A DNA stretch of 64,000 nt from Celerinatantimonas sp046054195 (lineage in GTDB: Bacteria > Pseudomonadota > Gammaproteobacteria > Enterobacterales > Celerinatantimonadaceae): the NCBI RefSeq assembly GCF_046054195.1, contig NZ_JBEQCS010000011.1, forward strand, positions 61,818 through 125,817, read 5' to 3'. Position numbers and translations under genes: made by a program. Under the pieces are notes generated by a model, which was not told the origin of the DNA, did not search any database, and saw only the letters and a program-made list of their open reading frames with translations. Below, one piece after another: positions 27,430-36,773 of this stretch (within the stretch, counting starts at the first letter, position 1; each line of letters opens with the position of its first letter).

Positions 27430-28683
27430 TTAAGCGTAAACAGGAAACTCTTTACACAGTTCAATCACTTTAGCTTTAACTGCATTGATATTCTGTTCAT
27501 TTTCCAGATCATCTAATACATCACAGATAAGAGAAGTGAGGTACTTAGCTTCTTTCACACCAAAGCCACGACGAGTCATTGCTGGAGTCCCAATGCGCAA
27601 ACCAGAAGTCACAAATGGTGAGCGAGGGTCATTAGGAACAGAGTTTTTATTTACTGTGATATTTGCTTTGCCTAGTGCTGCATCGGCATCTTTACCGGTA
27701 ATGTCTTTATCGATTAAATCCAGCAGGAACAGATGGTTTTCAGTGCCATTAGAGACGACTTTATAACCACGTTCTTGGAAGACTTTCACCATCGCTTTCG
27801 CATTATCTAAAATACGTTGCTGATAGCTTTTGAACTCAGGTTCCATTGCTTCTTTAAAAGCAACTGCTTTAGCTGCGATAACATGCATCAATGGGCCACC
27901 TTGACCACCAGGGAATACCGCAGAATTGAGCTTTTTCTCAATCTCTGGGTTGGCTTTAGCAAGGATCAAACCGCCACGAGGGCCAGCTAAAGTTTTATGT
28001 GTAGTGGTGGTGGTAACATCGGCAATCTGCACAGGGTTTGGATATAAACCAGCAGCAACGAGCCCTGCAACATGAGCCATATCGACAAACAGATAAGCAC
28101 CAACAGAGTCTGCGATATCACGAAAACGCTGCCAATCCACAATCCCTGAATATGCTGAGAAACCAGCAATAATCATTTTCGGTTGATGTTCTTTTGCCAG
28201 AGCTTCAACTTCTTCATAGTCAAGCTCGCCAGTATCGGCTTTAATGCCATACTGAACAGAGTTATAGATTTTGCCAGAGAAGCTTACTTTCGCACCATGA
28301 GTCAGGTGTCCACCGTGGGCAAGACTCATCCCAAGGACTGTATCTCCAGGTTCGAGCAGTGCTTGGAAGACAGCAGCGTTAGCCTGTGAGCCAGAGTGTG
28401 GTTGAACGTTCGCATAATCGGCATTAAACAGCTCTTTAGCACGTTCAATTGCCAGAGTTTCCACAACATCCACGTATTCGCAACCGCCATAATAACGTTT
28501 GCCAGGATACCCTTCTGCATATTTGTTGGTTAACTGTGATCCCTGAGCCTGCATTACTCGAGGGCTGGTGTAGTTTTCCGAAGCGATTAATTCAACGTGT
28601 TCTTCCTGACGACGAACTTCTGCAGACATGGCTTGCCACAGCTCCGCATCATAATCAGCAATATTCATATCGCGCTTAAGCAT
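27430..28683 (-). CDS. glyA: Serine hydroxymethyltransferase
   Basis: 417 residues, the standard length. The pyridoxal-phosphate lysine lies in TTTTHKTLAGPRGG (about 229), and the N-terminal SENYTSPRVMQAQGS and YGGCEYVD blocks are intact. The enzyme interconverts serine and glycine and loads one-carbon units onto tetrahydrofolate, feeding the methionine (MetE) and purine genes found elsewhere in this window. A clear AGGAG precedes the ATG at 28683. Confidence 0.96.
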   Translation of the reverse strand: MLKRDMNIADYDAELWQAMSAEVRRQEEHVELIASENYTSPRVMQAQGSQLTNKYAEGYPGKRYYGGCEYVDVVETLAIERAKELFNADYANVQPHSGSQANAAVFQALLEPGDTVLGMSLAHGGHLTHGAKVSFSGKIYNSVQYGIKADTGELDYEEVEALAKEHQPKMIIAGFSAYSGIVDWQRFRDIADSVGAYLFVDMAHVAGLVAAGLYPNPVQIADVTTTTTHKTLAGPRGGLILAKANPEIEKKLNSAVFPGGQGGPLMHVIAAKAVAFKEAMEPEFKSYQQRILDNAKAMVKVFQERGYKVVSNGTENHLFLLDLIDKDITGKDADAALGKANITVNKNSVPNDPRSPFVTSGLRIGTPAMTRRGFGVKEAKYLTSLICDVLDDLENEQNINAVKAKVIELCKEFPVYA

Positions 28684-29325
28684 CAGTTTCTCCTGGCTCT
28701 ATCAAAAATCATGGGGGGTATCTCTGTTAAGAGATATTTTATAGCATCGCATCCTTGCCGGCGACACCGTTATATCTAGAGATATGAATGATTCCCCAAA
28801 TTGACGCTAAGCTCAACCCTTTTTAAGAAAGTTTTGCGAAAAAATTAAGGTCATTGTTTGCAGCTAAACGCTTATTTTTCACAAGCCTATCAATGACAAG
28901 ATAAAATCGCTGTTCTCGCTATTGATATAGCCAAAAATTTTTATCACAAAGAGCCTAATAATTTCATGTATCAAGCAAATTAATCATTGTTAATTTTATA
29001 AATAAAAGCTGATAAACTCGATTCTGCAAAAACGCGACTGATTGGATATTGTTATTAGGCGATTAAATATATTGACATGATTGATGTATGGGCAGCCGTT
29101 ATTTTTGTTATGTGACTTATGAAACTCCAATAAAATAAATCGTTGTTAAAACCTATTTATCAATTAAGACTCAAGCAGTTAGTTAATATCTATTGAATTA
29201 CCAGGCAAGCTTTTCTAATCCACTTATTAATGATGATTACACTAATTGCATTGCGTAATGCCATTTGAGGTCAAGCCAATCAGCACAAATTTGGATAAAA
29301 ATAGATACTAAGGGATAAGTAGTTA
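28684..29325. other. Long AT-rich intergenic region with inverted repeats in the glyA leader
   Basis: 642 bp between the divergent glyA and lipoprotein genes. Close to glyA there is a perfect inverted repeat (TATCTCT, 4-base loop, AGAGATA at 28719-28736) and a related element at 28773-28784 (TATCT-AG-AGATA). The rest, about 28800-29325, is very AT-rich with no open frame that looks coding. I could not recognise a PurR or MetR site or a riboswitch by eye. Confidence 0.55.
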
Positions 29326-31563
29326 ATGAAGTTTAAATGTTGTTTTGCGCTGTTAATCAGCGCTGTACTTATCACTGGATGCGATAAAAGCACGGGTGAT
29401 GCGGTTAGCTTTTCACCCAAAGTTGGGGATACTCATACATACAATATTCATACCGCTATACAGGCCAAGATAGCTGGCCATACCTCCCGAGTTGAACGGA
29501 TTGTCAGAGCAAACTATAAACTAGCACAAAACAAAGACAACCAGCTTAAGTTCGACCTTGATTTTGACTACTACCGGATGCATTTTCCAGGTAGATCAAT
29601 GGATATTAGCAGCGATGAAATCAGTGATGGCGGGAGTGAAAAAATACGCCGCATATATGCCAGTGGCTTTGAGCTAATATTCGATAACAAAACCCAGCAA
29701 TTAGTTGATTTTTACGTCAAGAACCAAAAGCTTTGGCAAGATCTAAAAAAACGGGCAACCCCAAACCAACTTGAGTTATTAAAAAAAGGGTTCTATCAAC
29801 CCGGATTTATTGACAGCATTCCAGCAAAGGTCAATGCCAAAGTAAGCATCCACTTACTTAATGACCAACAGGTTGAATTGACTGTTGATAAAGTAACAAC
29901 TACACAAATTTTTGCCCATTTTGAAACCGTTCATAACGCAAAACCAGAAGAACAATCAGCCCCTGCCAAGGGTCAAAAACAATCAGCTAAACAAATTTAC
30001 GGTGAAGTGATTCTAAACCGGCAAAGCACTTGGATTGATTCCATGACCATTGTCCAAAGCCAACCCATTGAACGCTATGGCTATCACGGCAAGTTAATGC
30101 TTTATACCTCCATTGAGAGCAAATCGTTTGCCAGAGCGCCAAGTCGTGGTGATATCTATGATGAGCCAATCTATTTTGATTATTCTAAAAACACGCCTAA
30201 AACAACAATCAAAAATAGCCAACCGCTGGCTTATGCTCAGGGAAGTTTTGCGCCTCAATCGAGCTCTAATTACCAGCTCATCTATAGCTATCCATTGGTA
30301 GATAGAAACACCGCTGGCAAGGTGACACTTAGCGATATTCAAGCATTTGATAAACAGGGTTCGCCTTTAAATATCCATTACTGGACGCTCTATCATCGTC
30401 TGTTACAAAAAACAGGCATCAATGCGACCCTTGAATATAACTTAGCGCCTTTAGGCTGGGCACAATCGGGGCAGCAAAAGCCACAAATTAGTAGTTTTAA
30501 AGCTACCGCAAACTTTTATCCGCGCACACTCACCACCCAAAACGTCCAGTTACCTGACGACAAACCTAAAACAGTTACCGTAGGTCAGCTTAAAATTACG
30601 ATGACGCCACTTGGCAAAAAAGGTAGTTATTTAGTCCATTCAGCACCATCAGACAATCGTAAGCTATTAGCTTTTTTCAATGGCTTGCAAGGTAAAATGA
30701 CCTTCTTAAGAGATAAGGATTTACCCGAATGGTTAGGCGATGATGGTTATCGATTATTTAATCAAGCCAGTTACCCTCACTCATCTGATTTTAAACTTGA
30801 GTTAGCAGCTTCAGTGAAAAATATTACGTTTAATGTGGCAACCACTCAGACCAAGCCGAGCCAAACTCGTTCGATTAAATTTATTACACCTAAAGCGTAT
30901 TTTGCTAACCCCTATAATCCTGTGCCTTTAATGGGAAATAACGAAAACATGGGGACGCCCATGAACAAAAATCTAGCATATTCACAGATAAAAATTATCC
31001 AAGATCAGGGGCAAAGTTTAGCGCTAGAGATGCCAAAAGAGCTTGCCTCAGTATGTCATCTCACGATTCAAAAAGGATTTACACTTAACAATCATCCCAT
31101 ACAGTGGCAACGTCAACCGAGTAACAACGACAGTGATGATGGCATTGCTCGCTATCAACTCACAACCGATGATGGCATACGCCGCTATTTTTACGGCCAT
31201 CAGGTCAAAACTGCAATTCATTGCAGTGCACTACCACATTGGCAGGAAATTAAAGACTTTAAGACCAATGATAAGGCGCCTTGGTTAATTGACATCGCCA
31301 GCCTTGGTAAAGATTTTAGTTCGAGCCAATCCGCCCAAAGCGTTAAAGAAAATTTTCACTTTTTGGATAGCCAAGGACGCACCATCGCTATTTTAAGTAA
31401 TAATACTCCTCAAATTCTAAAAGGTGACGATCCCCTATCCGATGCGTTGGTCGATAACAAATGGCTTCGCTTAAGCTCAGTGCCTGAAAAAGTATTTCAT
31501 CTTGGACTAACTTCGCAAAGTTACGACCAAACTTGGACCACTCACTTCGCACCGCTGCCTTAA
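29326..31563 (+). CDS. Large unrecognised lipoprotein, partner of the MORN-repeat protein
   Basis: 745 residues. A lipoprotein signal with lipobox ITGC (cysteine near residue 19) means it should be membrane-anchored in the envelope. I do not recognise a family. The start resembles envelope lipoproteins that open with SPKVGDTHTY; the rest is rich in beta-strand-like alternation and polar residues. Two cysteines sit late (ASVCHLTI near 580 and AIHCSALPHW near 631) and could form a disulfide. The next gene, a MORN-repeat exported protein, starts 9 bp after its stop, so the two are almost certainly co-expressed and both act outside the cytoplasm. Confidence 0.75.
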   Translation: MKFKCCFALLISAVLITGCDKSTGDAVSFSPKVGDTHTYNIHTAIQAKIAGHTSRVERIVRANYKLAQNKDNQLKFDLDFDYYRMHFPGRSMDISSDEISDGGSEKIRRIYASGFELIFDNKTQQLVDFYVKNQKLWQDLKKRATPNQLELLKKGFYQPGFIDSIPAKVNAKVSIHLLNDQQVELTVDKVTTTQIFAHFETVHNAKPEEQSAPAKGQKQSAKQIYGEVILNRQSTWIDSMTIVQSQPIERYGYHGKLMLYTSIESKSFARAPSRGDIYDEPIYFDYSKNTPKTTIKNSQPLAYAQGSFAPQSSSNYQLIYSYPLVDRNTAGKVTLSDIQAFDKQGSPLNIHYWTLYHRLLQKTGINATLEYNLAPLGWAQSGQQKPQISSFKATANFYPRTLTTQNVQLPDDKPKTVTVGQLKITMTPLGKKGSYLVHSAPSDNRKLLAFFNGLQGKMTFLRDKDLPEWLGDDGYRLFNQASYPHSSDFKLELAASVKNITFNVATTQTKPSQTRSIKFITPKAYFANPYNPVPLMGNNENMGTPMNKNLAYSQIKIIQDQGQSLALEMPKELASVCHLTIQKGFTLNNHPIQWQRQPSNNDSDDGIARYQLTTDDGIRRYFYGHQVKTAIHCSALPHWQEIKDFKTNDKAPWLIDIASLGKDFSSSQSAQSVKENFHFLDSQGRTIAILSNNTPQILKGDDPLSDALVDNKWLRLSSVPEKVFHLGLTSQSYDQTWTTHFAPLP

Positions 31564-31572
31564 GGAATTGTC

Positions 31573-33294
31573 ATGTTGAAATTAAACGCTATCTTGGTGG
31601 CGCTCCTTATCAGTCTGGTGAGCGTCAACGTCTTTGCCAAAACCACCTATTTGGATAAAGACTGGAACCCAACGACAAAAGAAAAAGCAAAGTTCTATCA
31701 AGCAACACCTGAAAAGCTAAAATCAGAACCAGGTTGGAAAGAGAGGGTTTATTTTGCCAAAAATAATCAGCTCTACTTTGAGGGAAAAACCATTCAAGCG
31801 GAGATCAACAGCACCGCAATTGGCCCATATAAATATTATTATGATAACGGCCAGATACAAGGAACAGGAGCCCGCGACAGTCAAGGTAAGGCACACGGTG
31901 AGATAAAAGTCTTCACAAGAGATGGCAAACTCATCAAGTTATTTCACTTTTACCATGGCAAATTAACTGGTGTTGGCAAGGAATTTTACCCACGTTCAGG
32001 AAAACTCTACAGCATCGAGCATTATAAAAATGATAAGTTAAATGGCGAGGCTAAGTATTACCACCAAAACGGCCAGCTAAGCGCCCTGATACATTTTATT
32101 GATGGCAAACGCCATGGCGAAGTTAAACAATACAATGATAAAAACCAGTTGGTTGCCATTTTAAACTACCAAAACGGTAAGTATCAGGGAGAAAATAAAA
32201 CTTTCTACAACAATGGTAAACGCAGAAGTATTACTTTTTATCGACACGGTCAACGCGAAGGGACTTGGAAGTTTTACGCCCCCGATGGCCACTTAACAGC
32301 AAAAAGCACCTACCATAAAAACATTAAGCGCTCTGAGCAATATTTCAAAGCAGATGGCACATTGCTTCGCGAGAGAAAATACAATCAACGCAAGCAAAAG
32401 ATCTATTCTGCCCACTACAGCGATGGTAAAAATGACTACCAAACTCAAACTTGGTCATTTGACGCTAAAGGGCACGCAACTGGCCAGGTCAAGCGCACCT
32501 ATACTCAAGGCAAGCTTGCCCAATTACTGAACATAGACTCTGGGAAAAATTCTACCTTACACGAGCGATACGACTCACAAGGAAACCTTACTTATCACGA
32601 GAAAAAAATTAATGGGCATCTGGATGGTCGCTATTTTTCAAGTGAATACATTCAATACGCTAACAACCTAAAATTGATTATCGAAGCGTTCTACCAAGAT
32701 GGTCAACACGAAGGTAACTATAAGAAAACTATCAGTGATGGCTCATTGGCAATTATTGGTCAGTATCACCAAGATAAAAAAGTGGGTGCGTGGTCCGTTA
32801 AAAAAGGAAATAGCCTTAAAAAGCAACACTATGATAATCATGGTCAACTTGATGGAACCCAAAAAGAGTTCTACCAAGACCAGCTTATCAAACTTGCGCA
32901 TTTTAGCCATGGCCAACAAATTGGACTGTATGAAGAATTTCAAAACGGCCAGATTATAACCAAAGGACACTATCGAAGCGGCAAACGCAATGGCCCGTGG
33001 CAACTTCAAAAAGAACATACAGAGAATATCTTAACTGGCAACTATAACAATGGTGTTGCTGTTGGCCAGTGGCAAGAACATAGCAAAGAAGGCTATCTGT
33101 TAGGGAGCGGCCAATACAACCGAGAAGGAAAGCAGCAAGGAAAAGTCTATCAGTTTAACCGCCAAGGAATGTTAATCAAATTGCTACAATTTAAAGATGG
33201 CAAACGAGATGGCAAGCAGCTCATTTTTAATGACAAAGAGCACAAACTTATCCCTAGTTTTTATGATAATGGGACGCTAACAACCGCGCCTTAA
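31573..33294 (+). CDS. Exported MORN/YwqK-repeat protein
   Basis: 573 residues with a Sec signal peptide (about 1-22, cleavage after VFA). From about residue 65 to the end it is built of roughly twenty MORN-like units with the pattern YY.NGQL....Y..GK..GE (examples DGKRHGEVKQY and SGKRNGPWQLQ). Such repeats are called YwqK-type 'antitoxin' in databases, a label without functional support here. The N-terminus has the YLDKDWNPTTKEKAKFY segment shared by a group of proteobacterial MORN proteins. It ends an operon with the lipoprotein and is followed by a terminator. Likely a structural or binding surface protein in the periplasm or envelope; target unknown. Confidence 0.8.
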   Translation: MLKLNAILVALLISLVSVNVFAKTTYLDKDWNPTTKEKAKFYQATPEKLKSEPGWKERVYFAKNNQLYFEGKTIQAEINSTAIGPYKYYYDNGQIQGTGARDSQGKAHGEIKVFTRDGKLIKLFHFYHGKLTGVGKEFYPRSGKLYSIEHYKNDKLNGEAKYYHQNGQLSALIHFIDGKRHGEVKQYNDKNQLVAILNYQNGKYQGENKTFYNNGKRRSITFYRHGQREGTWKFYAPDGHLTAKSTYHKNIKRSEQYFKADGTLLRERKYNQRKQKIYSAHYSDGKNDYQTQTWSFDAKGHATGQVKRTYTQGKLAQLLNIDSGKNSTLHERYDSQGNLTYHEKKINGHLDGRYFSSEYIQYANNLKLIIEAFYQDGQHEGNYKKTISDGSLAIIGQYHQDKKVGAWSVKKGNSLKKQHYDNHGQLDGTQKEFYQDQLIKLAHFSHGQQIGLYEEFQNGQIITKGHYRSGKRNGPWQLQKEHTENILTGNYNNGVAVGQWQEHSKEGYLLGSGQYNREGKQQGKVYQFNRQGMLIKLLQFKDGKRDGKQLIFNDKEHKLIPSFYDNGTLTTAP

Positions 33295-33298
33295 CTAA

Positions 33299-33326
33299 AA
33301 TTCCCCAGCAACATTGCTGGGGAATT
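33299..33326 (+). terminator. Bidirectional terminator between MORN gene and metE
   Basis: A 12-bp perfect stem (AATTCCCCAGCA / TGCTGGGGAATT) with a 4-base loop lies directly after the MORN gene stop and 10 bp from the metE stop. Confidence 0.85.
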
Positions 33327-33335
33327 AACATTTAA

Positions 33336-35621
33336 TTAGCTGTTTTTGAATTGTTCGCGTAATTTGCGAGCAACATCGACCATCACTTGCAGTGAAGCGA
33401 GCGTTTCTGGCCAATCACGCGTTTTCAGACCACAGTCAGGATTCACCCACAACCGCTCAAGTGGAATTTTCTCACTGGCTAAAATAAGCAATTTCTCCAT
33501 CCACTGCGCCTTTGGCACAACGGGGGAATGAATATCATACACTCCGGGGCCAATCTCATTGGGATAGTTAAAATCTTTAAAAGCATCCAACAGCTTCATC
33601 GCAGAGCGAGAGGTTTCAATCGTAATAACATCGGCATCCATCTGGGCAATCGATGCAATTATGTCGTTGAACTGGCTATAACACATGTGCGTGTGAACTT
33701 GAGTTGCATCATCAGCAATACTGGCGCACAAACGAAAAGCTCGAACGGCGCGATTCAAATACTCGAGCCATTGCGAACGTTTCAATGGCAATCCTTCTCG
33801 AAGGGCTGGTTCATCAATCTGAATAATATTAATCCCAGCTTTTTGCAAATCATCGACTTCGTCACGAAGAGCCAATGCTATCTGATCAGCAACGTCTGCT
33901 CGCGCAATGTCACTGCGCACAAATGACCACCCCAAAATAGTCTGAGGCCCGGTGAGCATGCCCTTAACTGGTTTATCTGAGCGAGACTGAGCATAGGTAC
34001 TCCAACGCACCGTCATCGGCTCGGCGCGGCTAACATCACCATAAATAACAGGTGGTTTAACGCAGCGCGTTCCATAACTTTGTACCCAACCATATTGGGT
34101 TTGACCGACGCCGTTAAGATAAGGAGCAAAATACTCCACCATGTCATTGCGCTCAGGTTCGCCATGGACCAGAACATCGAGTCCCAACTGCTCTTGACGG
34201 CGAATCACCTCATCAATCTGACCGGCAATAAACGCATCATATTCAGCTTGGGTAATATCACCTTTAACAAAAGCTGAGCGTGTTGCTCGAATATCTGAGG
34301 TTTGTGGGAATGAACCAATGGTAGTGGTTGGCAACAGCGGTAGCTTCAAACTCTGATGTTGAATTTTTGCGCGTTCTGGATAACGATTAGCACGATGAAA
34401 ATCATCTTCAGTTAATCTGTCAATCCGCGAGCGAACCGCTGGATTGGTAATACGTAATGACTGAGCCCGGCTAGCGACAACCTGCTGACTCAGTGCCAAA
34501 TAATAGCGGTCAGTTTCATCGATTTTATTATCTAGGTGATGACCTAATGCCACAAGTTCAGAGAGTTTCTGTTTGGCAAAGCTCAACCAACTTTTAAGCT
34601 CGCTGTCGAGCTTGTGCTCACGCTCTAAGTTAACTGGCACATGTAACAAACTACAAGAGGGTGCAAGCCACAGATTATCACCTCGAGAGCGATTCACAGG
34701 CTCTAAGATATCAAGCCAGTAGTTTAAATCGCTGCGCCAAATATTTCGCCCATCAATCACCCCAAGAGAGAACACTTTATCAATTGGCCACTGGTTTAAT
34801 GCAGCATCTAACTGCTCCGGTGCACGAATCAAGTCCAGATGAATACCACTTACAGGCCATTTTGCAATATCAGATAATGGTATTGAGATAGAGCCAAAAT
34901 AACTGGTTAACAGTAATTTGACCGGGCTTTGCCCCAATGTTTGGTAAGCATCAGCAAACGCTTGATGCCAAGCGGGCTCTAGTTCTAGAGCAAGAATCGG
35001 TTCATCAATCTGTACCCAATCGACACCTTTTTCAGCAATCTTCGCCAACAATTGCTGATAGCCTTTAAGCAAAGCAGGCAAGAGCAACAATTTTTGCTCG
35101 TGTTCAAACCGTCCCAAATAAAGAAATGTTAAAGGCCCTGTCACCACCGCTTTAATGGGTAGCGACTGCGCCTTAGCTTCGTCAATTTGTTCCAACAACG
35201 GGCTATGACCTAGTTCAAACTGTTGATTAGCCTCAAATTCAGGAACCAAATAGTGATAGTTAGTATCAAACCATTTTGTCATCTCTAATGCGGCTTGGTT
35301 ACCCTGCTCATTACTTGTGCCACGAGCTAAGTTAAATAATTGGGTTAATGCCGATGCATCTTCATTATGCCGATGGCGAGACGGTACAACACCAAAAGTC
35401 AGCGCCAACTGCAAAATATGGTCATACCAAGCAAAATCACCTACAGGGAGCAGATCGATACCAGCAGATTGTTGTGTCTGCCAATTTTGCTGGCGTAACT
35501 GCTGACCAATATTTTTAAGCTCAGACTCATCAATTTTCCCTTGCCAGAACTTTTCAATCGCTCGTTTTAATTCACGGTCTTCACCAATTCTTGGATAACC
35601 TAAGTTGTGTAGTATTGCCAT
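33336..35621 (-). CDS. metE: Cobalamin-independent methionine synthase
   Basis: 761 residues, matching the family (about 755). MetE transfers a methyl group from methyltetrahydropteroyl-triglutamate to homocysteine. The N-terminal domain starts with HNLGYPRIGEDRELK. The C-terminal catalytic domain carries the zinc ligands in HTHMCYSQF (His and Cys) and in NPDCGLKTR (Cys). Regulation is visible: tandem MetJ-like boxes lie 20-36 bp upstream of the start, and a MetR-like palindrome lies between it and divergent metR. Confidence 0.95.
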   Translation of the reverse strand: MAILHNLGYPRIGEDRELKRAIEKFWQGKIDESELKNIGQQLRQQNWQTQQSAGIDLLPVGDFAWYDHILQLALTFGVVPSRHRHNEDASALTQLFNLARGTSNEQGNQAALEMTKWFDTNYHYLVPEFEANQQFELGHSPLLEQIDEAKAQSLPIKAVVTGPLTFLYLGRFEHEQKLLLLPALLKGYQQLLAKIAEKGVDWVQIDEPILALELEPAWHQAFADAYQTLGQSPVKLLLTSYFGSISIPLSDIAKWPVSGIHLDLIRAPEQLDAALNQWPIDKVFSLGVIDGRNIWRSDLNYWLDILEPVNRSRGDNLWLAPSCSLLHVPVNLEREHKLDSELKSWLSFAKQKLSELVALGHHLDNKIDETDRYYLALSQQVVASRAQSLRITNPAVRSRIDRLTEDDFHRANRYPERAKIQHQSLKLPLLPTTTIGSFPQTSDIRATRSAFVKGDITQAEYDAFIAGQIDEVIRRQEQLGLDVLVHGEPERNDMVEYFAPYLNGVGQTQYGWVQSYGTRCVKPPVIYGDVSRAEPMTVRWSTYAQSRSDKPVKGMLTGPQTILGWSFVRSDIARADVADQIALALRDEVDDLQKAGINIIQIDEPALREGLPLKRSQWLEYLNRAVRAFRLCASIADDATQVHTHMCYSQFNDIIASIAQMDADVITIETSRSAMKLLDAFKDFNYPNEIGPGVYDIHSPVVPKAQWMEKLLILASEKIPLERLWVNPDCGLKTRDWPETLASLQVMVDVARKLREQFKNS

Positions 35622-35641
35622 AACGCCCTCTTTGGATGGAT

Positions 35642-35657
35642 AGATGTTTAGATGGCT
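35642..35657. promoter_or_regulatory. Tandem MetJ (met box) operator
   Basis: Two directly adjacent 8-mers, AGATGTTT and AGATGGCT, each match the met box AGACGTCT at 6 of 8 positions, and weaker 8-mers adjoin on both sides. MetJ binds such tandem boxes cooperatively when S-adenosylmethionine is high, so this should repress metE. That the genome encodes MetJ is assumed. Confidence 0.6.
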
Positions 35658-35680
35658 ATAACTATGACATCATGCTAACA

Positions 35681-35693
35681 TGATTAAAAATCA
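35681..35693. promoter_or_regulatory. MetR-type binding site
   Basis: The 13-bp palindrome TGATTAAAAATCA, within a 15-bp perfect palindrome, has the spacing of the MetR site TGAA-N5-TTCA with one symmetric change per half. It lies in the metE-metR divergent region where MetR is known to act in enterobacteria. Confidence 0.5.
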
Positions 35694-35723
35694 TTTTTTT
35701 CATAATTAACATGAGTAAAATTG

Positions 35724-36632
35724 ATGATAGAAATTCGCCATCTTCGAACATTGCAATCTCTGGCCCAATCAGGCTCTGTCAGCCGGGCCGCCGAACAGCT
35801 TTACATCAGCCAATCTGCTCTGTCTCATCAGATCAAAGAATTGGAGCAACGCTTAGGCTGTACCCTATTTATTCGTAAAACAACGCCCCTAAAATTTACA
35901 AAATCAGGTCAACTGCTGTTAGAACTAGCCAGTGACCTACTCCCTAAAATTTATCAAGCCGAGCAACGGCTTAATAATCAAACGGATATTCCACCTAATG
36001 AATTATCTCTGGCACTGGAATGCCACAGTTGTTATCTGTGGCTATTGCCTGTGTTAAAAGCTTTTTCAAAACAATGGCCAAATATTCATGTGGAGCTAAT
36101 CAACGAACACCCGTTTGATGCCCTCAGTGCGCTGCAAAGTGGTGAGCTGCAATGGGTTTTAACAGCTAATCCGCAATCGATGGAGCAAATCAATTATCAA
36201 CCACTATTTCATTATGAAACTGTAGCTGTTTGCCGAGGCGGCCACCCTTTAACAAAAGAACCTTTTCTTAAACCCAATCAGCTAAGCCAGGCTCAGCTGA
36301 TTACTTATCCAATCGCCGAGCAGCGTCTTGATGTGTTTAGTGAGTTTCTACAGCCAGCAGGTGTAAAACCCGCAGCGCTTCGCTATACTCGCCACCCGTT
36401 GATGATGCTTCAACAAGTTAGCCAAAGTGATGAACTTGCAGCGCTTCCTCGTTGGGTCGTTCAAGAACTCGGTCAAGCATTGGATCTTAAAATGCTTAAT
36501 TTAGGGGAGCAGGGATTATGGCGCACAATGTATTTAGCTTATGTAAATGACGCAAAGCCATGGACAGTAAATTTTATCGAGCAAACCCGAAAACTGACAC
36601 AAAACTTTGTTGGGATCAAAAATACCCTTTAA
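35724..36632 (+). CDS. metR: LysR-family methionine regulator MetR
   Basis: 302 residues from the ATG at 35724 (a TTG one codon earlier is ignored). The N-terminal winged helix (about 1-60) has SGSVSRAAEQLYISQSALSHQ. The effector domain has the MetR-specific ECHSCYLWLLPVL block (about 92-104). MetR activates metE and other methionine genes with homocysteine as coactivator, and its divergent placement to metE is the classic arrangement. Confidence 0.93.
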   Translation: MIEIRHLRTLQSLAQSGSVSRAAEQLYISQSALSHQIKELEQRLGCTLFIRKTTPLKFTKSGQLLLELASDLLPKIYQAEQRLNNQTDIPPNELSLALECHSCYLWLLPVLKAFSKQWPNIHVELINEHPFDALSALQSGELQWVLTANPQSMEQINYQPLFHYETVAVCRGGHPLTKEPFLKPNQLSQAQLITYPIAEQRLDVFSEFLQPAGVKPAALRYTRHPLMMLQQVSQSDELAALPRWVVQELGQALDLKMLNLGEQGLWRTMYLAYVNDAKPWTVNFIEQTRKLTQNFVGIKNTL

Positions 36633-36773
36633 TTTTCATAACTAAACCAAGGGGTTCATAATATGATTTTTATTAGTGGATATTTTATATAAAATAGCGA
36701 TTCATCTTTCCCAGAACGACTAAAATAACCATTAGTTAGTCAAGACGAACACTATTTATAAGTAGGCTAAAAT

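Noticed and set aside
35622..35723. Cobalamin riboswitch upstream of metE
   Set aside because: The divergent region is only 102 bp, too short for that element, and holds MetJ/MetR-like sites instead.
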